Shown: positions 17,345 through 25,933, numbered from the stretch's first letter. The stretch: DNA of 64,000 bases from Bordetella genomosp. 10 (GCF_002261225.1 NZ_NEVM01000002.1:1116001-1180000), one strand, 5' to 3'. Numbers and translations: made by a program. The notes: generated from the letters alone by a model not told the origin.

Positions 17345-18313
17345 TCACGAGAGTTGCATGCGCGGATCCAGCCGCGTATAGATCAGGTCGGTGAGCAGAT
17401 TGGCCAGCACCACGACCACCGCGCTCAAGATCAGTATGCCCAGCACCATCGGATAGTCGCGATTGAGCACGCCGTCATAAAGTAGGCTGCCGATACCCGG
17501 CCAGCCGAACACGGCCTCGATGACCACGCTGCCGCCCAGCAAGCTGCCGAACTGCATGCCTGCGAGGGTCACCACAGGCAACAGCGCATTGCGAAGCATA
17601 TGCGTCCAGACGACGCCGCGCGGGGTCTGGCCCTTGGCATGGGCCGTTCGCACGAAGTCGAGGTGAGCCACTTCCAGCATGGATGCACGGGTAACCCGAA
17701 GATAGATGGCGCAGTGGAACAGACCCAGGGAAATCGCCGGCAGGACGAGGTGACGCAAGACGTCCCATGCCCGAGCCCAGGCACCACCGGTCTGGGTATA
17801 GGATTCCATGTCGCCGGCAGGCAGCCAGCCCAGCTTTACGGCGAACAGCACCACCAGCATCAGGCCCAGCCAGAAACTGGGCGCGGCATAGAGAAACAGC
17901 CCCAAGGTCGACACGATGCGATCGCCCGCACGGTTTTCGCGCATGGCCGCGTATACACCGGCAATGGTGCCCGTCAGCACGGCAATGGCGATGCCCGACA
18001 ACACCAGCAGCAGCGTCGCGGGGACGCGTTCAAGGACGGCATCGATGACAGGCACGCCTTGCCGATACGAGAAGCCCAGATCGAAATGCAGCACTGCGTA
18101 GACATAGCGGCCCAATTGGACCAGCGCCGGCTGGTCCAGGCCGTAGGTGACGCGCAGCTTGGCGATCATGGCGGGATCGGCCAGCTGCATGTCCGACGTC
18201 ATGACGTCGAGGAAGTCGCCCGGCGCCGCCTTGATCAGGAAAAAGCTCAGGACGATGACACCGAATATCATCGGCAGCGAATGTGCCAGCCGGCGGGCGA
18301 TCACGCCTGTCAT
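17345..18313 (-). CDS. ABC transporter permease, DppB/GsiC-like
   Basis: The 322-residue protein has the DppB/OppB layout: first helix then A-P-G-D-F-L-D, T-Y-G-L-D-Q-P, D-L-G-F-S-Y-R and the EAA loop D-F-V-R-T-A-H-A-K-G. The C-terminal G-W-P-G-I-G-S-L-L-Y and R-D-Y-P-M-V-L-G motifs are diagnostic of the family. A strong ribosome-binding site (AAGGAG) lies 8 bases upstream of ATG 18313. It pairs with the DppC-type gene downstream to form the membrane channel of a peptide or glutathione-like importer. Confidence 0.9.
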   Translation of the reverse strand: MTGVIARRLAHSLPMIFGVIVLSFFLIKAAPGDFLDVMTSDMQLADPAMIAKLRVTYGLDQPALVQLGRYVYAVLHFDLGFSYRQGVPVIDAVLERVPATLLLVLSGIAIAVLTGTIAGVYAAMRENRAGDRIVSTLGLFLYAAPSFWLGLMLVVLFAVKLGWLPAGDMESYTQTGGAWARAWDVLRHLVLPAISLGLFHCAIYLRVTRASMLEVAHLDFVRTAHAKGQTPRGVVWTHMLRNALLPVVTLAGMQFGSLLGGSVVIEAVFGWPGIGSLLYDGVLNRDYPMVLGILILSAVVVVLANLLTDLIYTRLDPRMQLS

Positions 18314-18326
18314 GAAAATGCTCCTT

Positions 18327-18446
18327 TCAACCCGGACAAATGGCTATCCATTCTGTGTCAGGATCGTGCGGATCCACCATCGCCAGATCGTCCGCGGGCC
18401 GGTCGTGATCCCAAAGGTCACCGAGGTCGTAAGGGCCGTGGTTCAT
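18327..18446 (-). CDS. Small acidic 39-residue protein or gene remnant
   Basis: An ATG-started ORF fits exactly into the 144-base gap between the receptor and permease genes. It stops just before the permease's AAGGAG site, and its own start is preceded by GGACC. The peptide begins M-N-H-G-P-Y-D-L-G-D-L-W-D and is rich in Asp. It has no hydrophobic segment, so it is not a membrane or signal peptide. It resembles the start of acyl-CoA-synthetase-type proteins only loosely. It may be a genuine small ORF in the operon or a relic of a lost gene. Confidence 0.35.
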   Translation of the reverse strand: MNHGPYDLGDLWDHDRPADDLAMVDPHDPDTEWIAICPG

Positions 18447-18457
18447 GCTGGAGGTCC

Positions 18458-20068
18458 TCAGGCTGACAGCCAGATCGAGTCCCAGGAGTCCCGCTTGATG
18501 TCGGCGACGTTGGGCAGGCCCTGAACGACGGAGCGGGCGACGGTGATCTGCTTGACCTCGACCAGGCGGACGTTGGTGGCCTCCGTGGCAGCGAATACGG
18601 CATAGTCGTGGATAAGCTGCTTGCGCTTGGCCGCATCGATTTCAAACGTGATCTTGTCGACCAGCGCGTCGAATTTTGGATCGGACCACTGGCTGGCGTT
18701 GCGAAACGCCAGGCCGCGGGCGATCCCTTCCGAGGTGAACAACTGGGTCGTCCCCGGTACAGGTTCGGCCGTCGAGCCGGCGTTGGTGATGGCCAGGTCG
18801 AAGTCGTAGTCCGTGTAGATCGCCTTGAGCGATCCGGCACGATCGGGAACACGCAACTCCACGTCGACGCCCACATCCTGAAGCGCTTGCCGGATATATG
18901 CGCCCAGCTTGCCGTTCTCGTCGACCCAGCCGGCCGCCACCAGCCGCACCGCGAAGCGCTTGCGGCCTTCCTTGCGCGGGAAACCGGCCTCATCCAGGAG
19001 TTTTTCCGCCCGTGCCTTGTCGAAAGGATATTGCGGCACGTCGGGGTTGTAGTAGAGCGAGTTGTGGCTGCCTATGATGCTGCGGGCTGGCGTGGCGAAG
19101 CCCTGGTAGATCACGTCGGCAATGTACTTCGGGTCCAGCGTATGCAGGATCGCCTGGCGTACCGCGCGGTGTTGCGTGATGGGGTGCTTCACGTTGAATA
19201 TCAACGTTGCGTCCCAGTCGGAGATCTCGTAGTTCTTATCGCTGACCAGGAACTTGCCGCTGTCTCGCAGCCGCTTGATATCGGCGAACGGGACGGGGTT
19301 TTGGACGCCGATGTCCAGTTCGCCTGCTTCCAGCGCGGCCGCGCGCGCCGACGGCTCACGCCACCAGCGCACCACCAGGCGGTCTGGATTGGGCAGGGAC
19401 GGCTGCCAATAGTGCGCATTGCGTTCGAACTCGGCGCGGCTGCCACGCACCCAGCGTTGGAAGCGGTATGGGCCGGTGCCCACGGGCGCGTTGTTGGCGG
19501 GATTGGTATTCAGATCGCCCTTGCCGTAGATGTGCGCCGGTATGACGTTGAGGGTTCCCAGCGCATAGAGGAAAGTGAATTCCGGGACCGGCTTGTCGAA
19601 TTCGACGGTCACTTCCTGCTCGCTGCTCGCATAGGCCCGCTTGAGCGCGGTCAACGCGCCGCCAGCCGCGATCTGCTTCCAGTATTCGCCGATGGTGAAC
19701 GCCACGTCGGCCGCGGTGAAATCCTTGCCGTCGTGCCACTTCACGCCCTGGCGCAGGGTGATCCTGTAGCGTTGGTGATCCGGGTCGATCGCCCAGGCCG
19801 TGGCCAGATGCGGGCTCACCGACAAGTCCGGCGCGATGCGCACCAGCGTTTCCAGAACCCGTGCCGCGGTAAAGGCGGGGCTGCCGCCACCGCCGGCCGG
19901 CGCGAACATCGTATGCGGCTCCGGAAACCCAATGGTCGCGGTCAGGACGCCGCCTTTGCGCGGCGCCGTCGCGCCTTGCGCCCAAGCGGGAATCTGCCAA
20001 CCCGCCGCGGCCATTGCCGCGCCCGCGCCGGCCACCTTGACGAACCCGCGCCGTGATATACCTGCCAT
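18458..20068 (-). CDS. ABC transporter substrate-binding protein, peptide/opine/nickel (SBP_bac_5) family, Tat signal
   Basis: ATG 20068 begins a 536-residue precursor with a twin-arginine signal (S-R-R-G-F-V-K-V-A-G) and an Ala-rich segment to A-W-A. The large three-domain receptor has typical landmarks: Y-R-I-T-L-R-Q-G-V-K-W-H-D-G-K-D-F, then V-G-T-G-P-Y-R-F and N-P-D-V-P-Q-Y-P-F-D-K-A. These match the DppA/GsiB/OppA class, so di- or tripeptides, glutathione or a related compound may bind. It heads the transcript to the two permeases. An in-frame upstream codon at 20176 starts inside the conserved promoter block and is rejected as a start. Confidence 0.88.
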   Translation of the reverse strand: MAGISRRGFVKVAGAGAAMAAAGWQIPAWAQGATAPRKGGVLTATIGFPEPHTMFAPAGGGGSPAFTAARVLETLVRIAPDLSVSPHLATAWAIDPDHQRYRITLRQGVKWHDGKDFTAADVAFTIGEYWKQIAAGGALTALKRAYASSEQEVTVEFDKPVPEFTFLYALGTLNVIPAHIYGKGDLNTNPANNAPVGTGPYRFQRWVRGSRAEFERNAHYWQPSLPNPDRLVVRWWREPSARAAALEAGELDIGVQNPVPFADIKRLRDSGKFLVSDKNYEISDWDATLIFNVKHPITQHRAVRQAILHTLDPKYIADVIYQGFATPARSIIGSHNSLYYNPDVPQYPFDKARAEKLLDEAGFPRKEGRKRFAVRLVAAGWVDENGKLGAYIRQALQDVGVDVELRVPDRAGSLKAIYTDYDFDLAITNAGSTAEPVPGTTQLFTSEGIARGLAFRNASQWSDPKFDALVDKITFEIDAAKRKQLIHDYAVFAATEATNVRLVEVKQITVARSVVQGLPNVADIKRDSWDSIWLSA

Positions 20069-20121
20069 TGCCCTGACTCCTGACGATGCAAACGTGCCCG
20101 ATCGGGCGTTGCTGTAACCAG

Positions 20122-20179
20122 CGATCTTAGGCAGGACAACGCGTGCGAGGGAAATAACAATATCGACCATAGACATGCC
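20122..20179 (-). promoter_or_regulatory. Conserved promoter/activator block upstream of peptide-transport operon
   Basis: This block repeats the one at 13531-13588: CGATCTTAG, then CGAGGGAAATAA 24 bases on from its first base, then ATCGACCATAGACATGCC. It lies 54-111 bases upstream of the receptor ATG. It probably binds the same transcription activator. The remaining gap up to 20371 contains no other gene; the divergent ATPase gene may use the same regulator from the other side. Confidence 0.6.
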
Positions 20180-20371
20180 GACGCATCCCTGGCGCGCATG
20201 GCGCGGGACGTATATCCTGTGCGCGGATGCGTCGCGCGTGAGCGCTGTCGATGGCCCTCGCGCTGCTCGGCATAAAAAAATAGAAAACGAGTCTTTGATG
20301 CGCGCGCAGCCACCCTCCTACTATGTACGGTTCTCGGCGCGGCATGTGCCACGCGGTGCCTAGGGTGAGCT

Positions 20372-20500
20372 ATGAGCGAACAGCGATTGCAGGGAAAAGT
20401 GGCGTCGGTGGCCGGCGCTGGGCGCGGTATTGGACGTGCGACCGGCCGTGAGCACGGACATCGAGGTCGTGGCTAACTCGGAAGCCTATCGGGAGACTGT
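20372..20500 (+). pseudogene. Short-chain dehydrogenase/reductase N-terminal remnant
   Basis: From ATG 20372 a 34-residue frame gives L-Q-G-K-V-A-S-V-A-G-A-G-R-G-I-G-R-A-T, the beta1 strand and T/V-G-x-x-x-G-I-G nucleotide-binding loop that begin SDR enzymes. The frame then breaks to a stop at 20474. A different frame near 20459 continues with I-E-V-V-A-N-S-E, like the second strand. So the gene has lost a piece and its whole body of about 220 residues. The intact ATPase gene starts at 20501, directly on the fragment, so the ATPase promoter region was built over a deletion scar. Confidence 0.6.
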
Positions 20501-22204
20501 ATGGCACAGCCGGACCACGGCCAGGAACGAGCGCCCGTCCTGGAAGTGTGTGGCTTGACCGTGGCGCTGCCTCCGGGAGCCGACCGCGTAAACGCGTTGC
20601 AGGGTGTCGACCTTACCCTGCGGGCGGGCGAGATCCATTGCGTCGTGGGCGAGAGCGGCAGCGGCAAGTCCATGACCGCCAGCGCCATCCTTGGGCTGCT
20701 GCCCGCGGGGGCGCACGTGCAAGCAGGCGCGATCCTGCTGGACGGCGACGATATGCTGGCGTTGACCCAGGCGCAGTTGCGGCGCATTCGTGGCGCGCGC
20801 ATCAGCATGATCTTCCAGGATCCCATGACGGCGCTGAACCCGTTGCATACCGTGGGCCGCCAGATTGCCGAGACGTTTCGCCTGCATCGTCGTCTGGCGC
20901 GTGCCCAGACACGCGCCAAGGTGCTGGAGCTGTTGGCCCAAGTGGGCCTGCCCGAGCTGGCGGCCGTGGCGCGCGCTTACCCTCACGAGCTATCCGGAGG
21001 TCAGCGTCAGCGGGCCATGATCGCCATGGCGCTGGCGCTCGATCCGGAGGTCTTGATTGCGGACGAGCCTACCACCGCGCTCGATGTCACGACGCAGGCG
21101 CAGATACTGGCCCTGATCAAGGACCTGCAGTCGCGCCGGGGGACGGCAGTGCTTTTCATCACCCACGATTTCGGCGTGGTGGCGGAGGTGGCTGACCGCG
21201 TGACGGTGATGCAGGATGGGCAGGTGAGGGAGTCGGGGAGCGCGGCCCAGGTCTTGAACCAGCCACGCCATGCTTATACCCGCGCGCTGATCGCCGCGGT
21301 GCCGCCGCCATTTGCCACCGGTGCGCCTGATAATGGAATTGGCGCCGCGTCGGCGTCGGTCGCGCCCCTGGCGGGCGCCTTGGTTCCCAATACCGTCCTG
21401 AATGTGCGGGATCTGTCCTTGACCTATCGCAGCACGGGCTTTCTCCGTCCCGGCCGGGTGACCTCGGCGCTGAGCCATGTCAATCTGAGCCTGGCCACGG
21501 GTGAGACGCTCGGCGTCGTCGGGGAGAGCGGATCGGGAAAGTCGACGCTCGCACGCTGCATCCTGCGTTTGCTCAAGGCGCAGGAGGGCAGCATCGAGAT
21601 CGCTCGCGTTGACGCGGCCGATCGCTCTCGCAGGGGTAGACTCCGCTATGCGTCCCAGGTGCAGATGGTGTTCCAGGATCCCTATGGATCACTGAATCCG
21701 CGCCATCGCGTCGGTGACCTCATTGCACAAGGACCGATCACTCACGGCGAGGCGCGCGACGCGGTGATGCCTCGCGTCGAGGAACTCCTGCGTCGCGTCG
21801 GCTTGAAAGCGTCGGCCATGGACCGCTATCCACACGAGTTTTCGGGAGGGCAGCGTCAGCGCATCGGCTTGGCGCGGGCGCTGGCGCTGCGTCCCCGCCT
21901 GCTGGTCGCAGACGAGCCAGTGTCCGCGCTCGATGTGTCCGTGCAGGCGCAGGTACTGGCATTGCTTGCGGAGTTGAAGGAGGAGCTTGGCCTGTCGCTA
22001 CTTTTCATCACCCATGACCTGCGGGTAGCAGCCCGTGTGTGTGATCGCGTGGCTGTCATGCGCCAGGGCGAAGTCGTCGAACTCGGCCTGGTTGGGCAGG
22101 TCTTCGGCGCACCATCGCATCCCTACAGCAAAGCGCTGCTCGCCGCGGTGCCCGGTCGTCACTGGGTACCGCCACGTAGCGCGGTCGAACAGGCAGGGAC
22201 GTGA
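20501..22204 (+). CDS. ABC transporter ATP-binding protein, duplicated DppD-DppF fusion (GsiA/YejF-like)
   Basis: This 567-residue protein carries two complete ABC ATPase domains. Domain 1 (about residues 5-260) has G-E-S-G-S-G-K-S, L-S-G-G-Q-R-Q-R, A-D-E-P-T-T-A-L-D and F-I-T-H-D-F. Domain 2 (about 300-560) has G-E-S-G-S-G-K-S-T, F-S-G-G-Q-R-Q-R, A-D-E-P-V-S-A-L-D and F-I-T-H-D-L. All catalytic motifs are intact. Single-chain fusions of the two Dpp-type ATPases occur in GsiA (glutathione import) and YejF. It sits divergent from the receptor-permease genes and must power them. A linker near residues 270-300 is Ala-rich. Confidence 0.92.
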   Translation: MAQPDHGQERAPVLEVCGLTVALPPGADRVNALQGVDLTLRAGEIHCVVGESGSGKSMTASAILGLLPAGAHVQAGAILLDGDDMLALTQAQLRRIRGARISMIFQDPMTALNPLHTVGRQIAETFRLHRRLARAQTRAKVLELLAQVGLPELAAVARAYPHELSGGQRQRAMIAMALALDPEVLIADEPTTALDVTTQAQILALIKDLQSRRGTAVLFITHDFGVVAEVADRVTVMQDGQVRESGSAAQVLNQPRHAYTRALIAAVPPPFATGAPDNGIGAASASVAPLAGALVPNTVLNVRDLSLTYRSTGFLRPGRVTSALSHVNLSLATGETLGVVGESGSGKSTLARCILRLLKAQEGSIEIARVDAADRSRRGRLRYASQVQMVFQDPYGSLNPRHRVGDLIAQGPITHGEARDAVMPRVEELLRRVGLKASAMDRYPHEFSGGQRQRIGLARALALRPRLLVADEPVSALDVSVQAQVLALLAELKEELGLSLLFITHDLRVAARVCDRVAVMRQGEVVELGLVGQVFGAPSHPYSKALLAAVPGRHWVPPRSAVEQAGT

Positions 22205-22428
22205 GGCGTGGACGCCGTGCCGGCACCCTGGCGGGTAAAAATCGCGCCGGCACTGGCGACGGCCAGGCGGCCACGCCGGTCTACCAGGAAAACACCGCGG
22301 CGACGGGGTACTACACCCAGGAAGGCGAGGTCTGCCGTCTATCGTTCGTCACCGACGGCAATAAGAACATTGTGTCTTACGAGCTGTTGGGTGGATATTG
22401 CGACAAGCTGTTTCTGGACGGCGGTTAG
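22201..22428 (+). CDS. Hypothetical 75-residue ORF, possibly the tail of a lost gene
   Basis: GTG 22201 overlaps the ATPase stop codon in GTGA fashion, which would allow coupling. The first 25 residues are basic and look random, while the last 45 (Y-Q-E-N-T-A-A-T-G-Y-Y-T, then V-C-R-L-S-F-V-T-D and G-G-Y-C-D-K-L-F) look like a real folded segment with a Cys pair. This contrast suggests the C-terminal end of an older secreted or envelope protein joined here by deletion. I do not recognise the family. Confidence 0.35.
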   Translation: MRRGRRAGTLAGKNRAGTGDGQAATPVYQENTAATGYYTQEGEVCRLSFVTDGNKNIVSYELLGGYCDKLFLDGG

Positions 22429-22430
22429 GC

Positions 22431-22452
22431 GGCACCCTTGCTCGCGGGTGCC
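22431..22452. terminator. Stem-loop after the peptide-ATPase region
   Basis: GGCACCC (22431-22437) and GGGTGCC (22446-22452) form a 7-base stem with an 8-base loop between the hypothetical ORF and the convergent MFS gene. No T-run follows in either direction, so it is a weak or factor-dependent terminator at best. Confidence 0.35.
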
Positions 22453-22493
22453 TGCCTGAACCTTGGCCGGTCCGTCCCTGGCCGGCCTGTCAA

Positions 22494-23828
22494 TCACGTC
22501 CGCGTCGGTTGGCCGCGCTTGACCTTGATGAACACCAGCACCAGGATGGCCGCGCACAGCTCCATCGCCGCCACGCTGTAAAGACCCGATTCCAAGGTGC
22601 CCGTCTTGTCGCGCAGCCAGCCCATGAGGAACGGCGCTGCGAAGCCAGCCAGGTTGCCGACGGAGTTGATCAGGGCGATGCCGCCCGCGGCAGCCGTGCC
22701 GGTCAAGAATGCAGCCGGCAACGACCAGAACACCGGGAAGGCGGCCAGGATGCCGATGGCGGCGACCGACAGCGCGACCAGCGCCATCACGGGGTTGTGC
22801 AACAGCGCGCCGGTGCCCATCAAGCCCGCGGCGGCGATAATGCTGGCCAGGATGCAATGCCAACGGCGCTCGCCGCTGCGATCCGAGCTGATGCCGTTCC
22901 AGATCATGGCGATGGTGCCCAGCACGAACGGAATGGCGGAGACCAGGCCGATGTTCAACGGCCCCTGCACGCCCAGCTCCTTGATGATGGACGGCGTCCA
23001 GAACGCAATGGTGGCGTTGCCGCTGACCACGCAGAAATAGATCACCGCGCAGAGCCACACCTTGGCATTGAAGGCATGGCGCAGGCCGGAATGCTTGGCG
23101 GGGTCGTGTTGCTCCTTGTCCAGGTCGAGCTGGACGATGTCACGCTCACGCTGCTGCAGCCACTTCGCGTTCTCGGGCTTCTCCGGCAACCACGCCAGCA
23201 CGGCGAAACCGGCCAGCACCGAGGGGATCCCTTCGATGACGAACAGCCACTGCCAGGCAGCCAGCCCTTCGACGTCGCTCATGATGCTCAGGACGAAGCC
23301 CGCGATCGGGCCGCCGACCACGCCCGCGATGGCGAACGAGGTCATGAAATAGCCGTTGATGCGCGCGCGCCGGTCGGACGGGAACCAGTAGGTCAGGTAC
23401 AGCACGACACCAGGGAAGAAGCCGGCCTCGAATACGCCCAGAAGAAAGCGCATCACGTAGAACTGCGTCGGCGTCTTCACGAAAATCATGGCCATGGAGG
23501 CCAGGCCCCACAGAATCGTGATGCGCGCCAGGGTGCGGCGCGCGCCGATTTTTTCCAGCAACAGGTTGCTGGGCACTTCGAACAGGAAATAGCCGATGAA
23601 GAAGATGCCCGCGCCCAGACCGTAGACAGTCTCGCTGAACTGCAGATCCTGCAGCATCTGCAGCTTGGCGAAGCCGATGTTGACGCGGTCTATCCACGCC
23701 AGCACGAACAGGAAAACAAGAAATGGAATGAGGCGAACGGTGATCTTGCGATAGGCTAGCGCGCGTTCGTTCTCGGAAGGCGCGGGACTGGCCGAGCCGC
23801 CGGAAGCCGGTGTAGCGATGGACGACAT
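22494..23828 (-). CDS. MFS transporter, anion:cation symporter (ACS) family
   Basis: The 444-residue protein has the 12-helix ACS pattern: helix 1 with F-L-F-V-L-A-W-I-D-R-V-N-I-G-F-A, helix 2 with G-A-G-I-F-F-I-G-Y-F-L-F-E-V-P-S-N, and loop G-A-R-R-T-L-A-R-I. The motif R-F-L-L-G-V-F-E-A-G-F-F-P-G confirms the family of organic-anion importers (phthalate, tartrate, glucarate and similar). ATG 23828 follows GGGGAG at good distance, so it is preferred over 23849. The gene lies downstream of the amidase and DUF2848 genes with an intrinsic terminator between. It probably imports the acid or amide they process. Confidence 0.9.
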   Translation of the reverse strand: MSSIATPASGGSASPAPSENERALAYRKITVRLIPFLVFLFVLAWIDRVNIGFAKLQMLQDLQFSETVYGLGAGIFFIGYFLFEVPSNLLLEKIGARRTLARITILWGLASMAMIFVKTPTQFYVMRFLLGVFEAGFFPGVVLYLTYWFPSDRRARINGYFMTSFAIAGVVGGPIAGFVLSIMSDVEGLAAWQWLFVIEGIPSVLAGFAVLAWLPEKPENAKWLQQRERDIVQLDLDKEQHDPAKHSGLRHAFNAKVWLCAVIYFCVVSGNATIAFWTPSIIKELGVQGPLNIGLVSAIPFVLGTIAMIWNGISSDRSGERRWHCILASIIAAAGLMGTGALLHNPVMALVALSVAAIGILAAFPVFWSLPAAFLTGTAAAGGIALINSVGNLAGFAAPFLMGWLRDKTGTLESGLYSVAAMELCAAILVLVFIKVKRGQPTRT

Positions 23829-23851
23829 GGGTGAAAACTCCCCTTGCATTG

Positions 23852-23872
23852 AAAAAGCCCCGTTCAGCGGGG
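23852..23872 (-). terminator. Intrinsic terminator/attenuator between amidase and MFS genes
   Basis: On the minus strand, CCCCG-CTGAA-CGGGG is followed by C then TTTTT, a clear GC stem with T-run. It lies 11 bases after the amidase stop and 24 bases before the MFS start. It would end or partly attenuate the DUF2848-amidase transcript before the transporter gene. Confidence 0.7.
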
Positions 23873-23883
23873 ACTGGTGGTGA

Positions 23884-25203
23884 TCAGTTCAGAGCGGCTT
23901 CTACAGCGGCCGAGATTTGCAGGATGCGTTGGTCGGCGTCGCGCAGGCCATTGACGGCCAGGCCCACGCCCGGTTCGCCGCAAGGCAGCGACACGGCGCA
24001 TCCATCCAAGAAGTTGATGACGCTGGGGTTGCGCAGCACCAGGCCGTTGGCGGCGAAGAAGGCCTCGTCCTGCTCCAGGTCGCGCACGCGCGGCGGCACC
24101 ACGGCCACCGTGGGCATCAGCCACGCGTCGGCATCGCGCAGACGGTCGGCCGCGATTGCCTGGATACGCGCGCGCGCATGGAACAGCTCGATATAGTCGG
24201 CAGCGCCGATGTTTTCACCACGGCGTATGCGCGTGGCGACGCGCGGGTCGTAGGCATTGCCCTGTTCCGCCAGCAGCTTGCGGTGCCATTGCCAGGATTC
24301 GGCCGCGGCGAAACCGCCACCGCCATTGATGGTGGGCAGCTCGCGCAGTTCGGGAAAATCGAACTTGACGATCTGCGCGCCCTGGGCGGACAGGCGGCTC
24401 AAGGCGGACTCGATGGCGGCGCCCACCGTGTCGTCGACACCGTCGCCGATGAAGTCCTGGGTCACGTAGAAACGCAGGCCGGCAAGATTTGCGGGACGGG
24501 CATCCAGGGCCTGGCCGCTAAGAATGGCGTCCACCGTGGCGCAGCAGGCCACCGAACGGGCCAGCGGGCCGGCGGAGTCCAGCGTCGTCGACAGCGGCAC
24601 GCCGCCCTGCAGTGAAACGCGATGGGCCGTCGGCTTGAAGCCGGTCAGTCCGCAGAAGGCCGACGGTATGCGGATGGAGCCGCCGGTATCGGTGCCCAGC
24701 GCGAACGCCGCCATGCCCTTGGCCACGCTGACCGCACCGCCAGACGTCGACCCGCCCGACACGCGTTCCTCGTCATAAGGCGCGCGCGGGGTGCCGTAAT
24801 GCGGATTCCAGCCCAGTCCGGAAAAGGCGAACTCGCTCATATTGGTGCGCCCGACCAGGATGGCGCCGGCCGCGCGCAGGCGCGCGACGGCAACCGCATC
24901 CTGCTGCGCGGGCGCGGCGCCGTCCAGGGCCTTGGACCCAGCCCGCGTCACCTGTCCCTTCACATCGAAGAGGTCCTTGATGGATACCGGCAGCCCAGCC
25001 AGCGGCGACGGGGCATAGCCCGCCTTGCGCGCGGCATCGCTGGCGCGCGCTGCCTGCAGGGCAGCTTCCGCATCCACATGGACAAAGGCGCTGCCGCCCT
25101 GCTTGCGATGTGCCTCGATGGCGTCCAGCGCTTGTGCCGTGAGCTTTTCGCTGGTGTTGCGGCCCGCTTGCAGGTCGGCCTGCAATTGTTGGATGGTCTG
25201 CAT
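23884..25203 (-). CDS. Amidase (amidase-signature family)
   Basis: The 439-residue enzyme holds the Ser-cisSer-Lys catalytic triad region: Lys in P-V-S-I-K-D-L-F-D, then the signature G-G-S-T-S-G-G-A-V-S-V-A and G-T-D-T-G-G-S-I-R-I-P. It hydrolyses a carboxamide to acid and ammonia. ATG 25203 gives a normal N-terminus; the earlier in-frame codon at 25266 would overlap the preceding gene's end by 11 bases. It follows the DUF2848 gene by 52 bases. The substrate is unknown but is probably an amide of a compound imported by the MFS gene downstream. Confidence 0.9.
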   Translation of the reverse strand: MQTIQQLQADLQAGRNTSEKLTAQALDAIEAHRKQGGSAFVHVDAEAALQAARASDAARKAGYAPSPLAGLPVSIKDLFDVKGQVTRAGSKALDGAAPAQQDAVAVARLRAAGAILVGRTNMSEFAFSGLGWNPHYGTPRAPYDEERVSGGSTSGGAVSVAKGMAAFALGTDTGGSIRIPSAFCGLTGFKPTAHRVSLQGGVPLSTTLDSAGPLARSVACCATVDAILSGQALDARPANLAGLRFYVTQDFIGDGVDDTVGAAIESALSRLSAQGAQIVKFDFPELRELPTINGGGGFAAAESWQWHRKLLAEQGNAYDPRVATRIRRGENIGAADYIELFHARARIQAIAADRLRDADAWLMPTVAVVPPRVRDLEQDEAFFAANGLVLRNPSVINFLDGCAVSLPCGEPGVGLAVNGLRDADQRILQISAAVEAALN

Positions 25204-25255
25204 GTGAAGTCCTATTCGAACCAGATTGACGAAGCAGGGTTGAGAAATAGAAAGT

Positions 25256-25933
25256 TCAGTCGGCAACGGGCAGTGCGCGCACCGTGTAGGCGCACGTGAG
25301 CGAACGGTTCAGTTTCGGATCGTGCAGTTCAAATTCGAATTTTTCGCCATAGCCCAGCTCGCCCTTGACCGGCTGCGTGCCGCAATACATGGCGGTTCCC
25401 ACCGGCAGTTCGGCGGCATTGGCGTACTTCTGCGCCAGCTCGCGGGGATCGCGCAGCGACGTCATCGCGCCTTCCTGATACAGCTCGCGCACGCCGTTGC
25501 GGGTGCGCCAGCAGCGCGCGATCAAGTCATCCCAATGGCCGGCCACTTCGTCGAAGCGCCAGACGTCACGGCTGACGGGCTTCGCGCACATCTGCTTGGA
25601 AACCGTCACGTCGTAGGCTTCGGCCTTGCGGTCCGTGTGGTCCGAGCCGATGCCGACCAGCAGGCCTTCGGACGTCGACAGCAATACGGCTTCCACTTCG
25701 CCGGACGAGTCCGCGCGCGGCACTTCGATTTCGTCGTCGGTGGTCAGCAGCGCGGCGGCCAGCGGGTAGTAGCAAGGAACGGTGGAGGGCGCCTTGACAC
25801 CAATCGCTTCCAGTTCGCGAATGTGATGCTGCACGCCTTCCGCGTCGCGGCCGGCCCAGCCGGCGATGACCAGATGGTCGATCTGGACGCTGCGTTCGCC
25901 GGTACCGGCAATGTTCAGATTGAGTTTCGGCAT
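25256..25933 (-). CDS. DUF2848 domain protein
   Basis: The 225-residue protein covers one DUF2848 domain of normal length. Conserved segments include I-A-G-W-A-G-R-D, V-P-C-Y-Y-P, V-G-I-G-S-D-H-T-D-R and L-P-V-G-T-A-M-Y-C-G. The family resembles fumarylacetoacetate-hydrolase-type folds in the G-S-D-H-T-D-R and G-T-x-x-x-G regions and is repeatedly found beside amidases and MFS transporters, as here. Activity is not established. First gene after the GntR regulator in the same direction, 88 bases from its end. Confidence 0.85.
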   Translation of the reverse strand: MPKLNLNIAGTGERSVQIDHLVIAGWAGRDAEGVQHHIRELEAIGVKAPSTVPCYYPLAAALLTTDDEIEVPRADSSGEVEAVLLSTSEGLLVGIGSDHTDRKAEAYDVTVSKQMCAKPVSRDVWRFDEVAGHWDDLIARCWRTRNGVRELYQEGAMTSLRDPRELAQKYANAAELPVGTAMYCGTQPVKGELGYGEKFEFELHDPKLNRSLTCAYTVRALPVAD

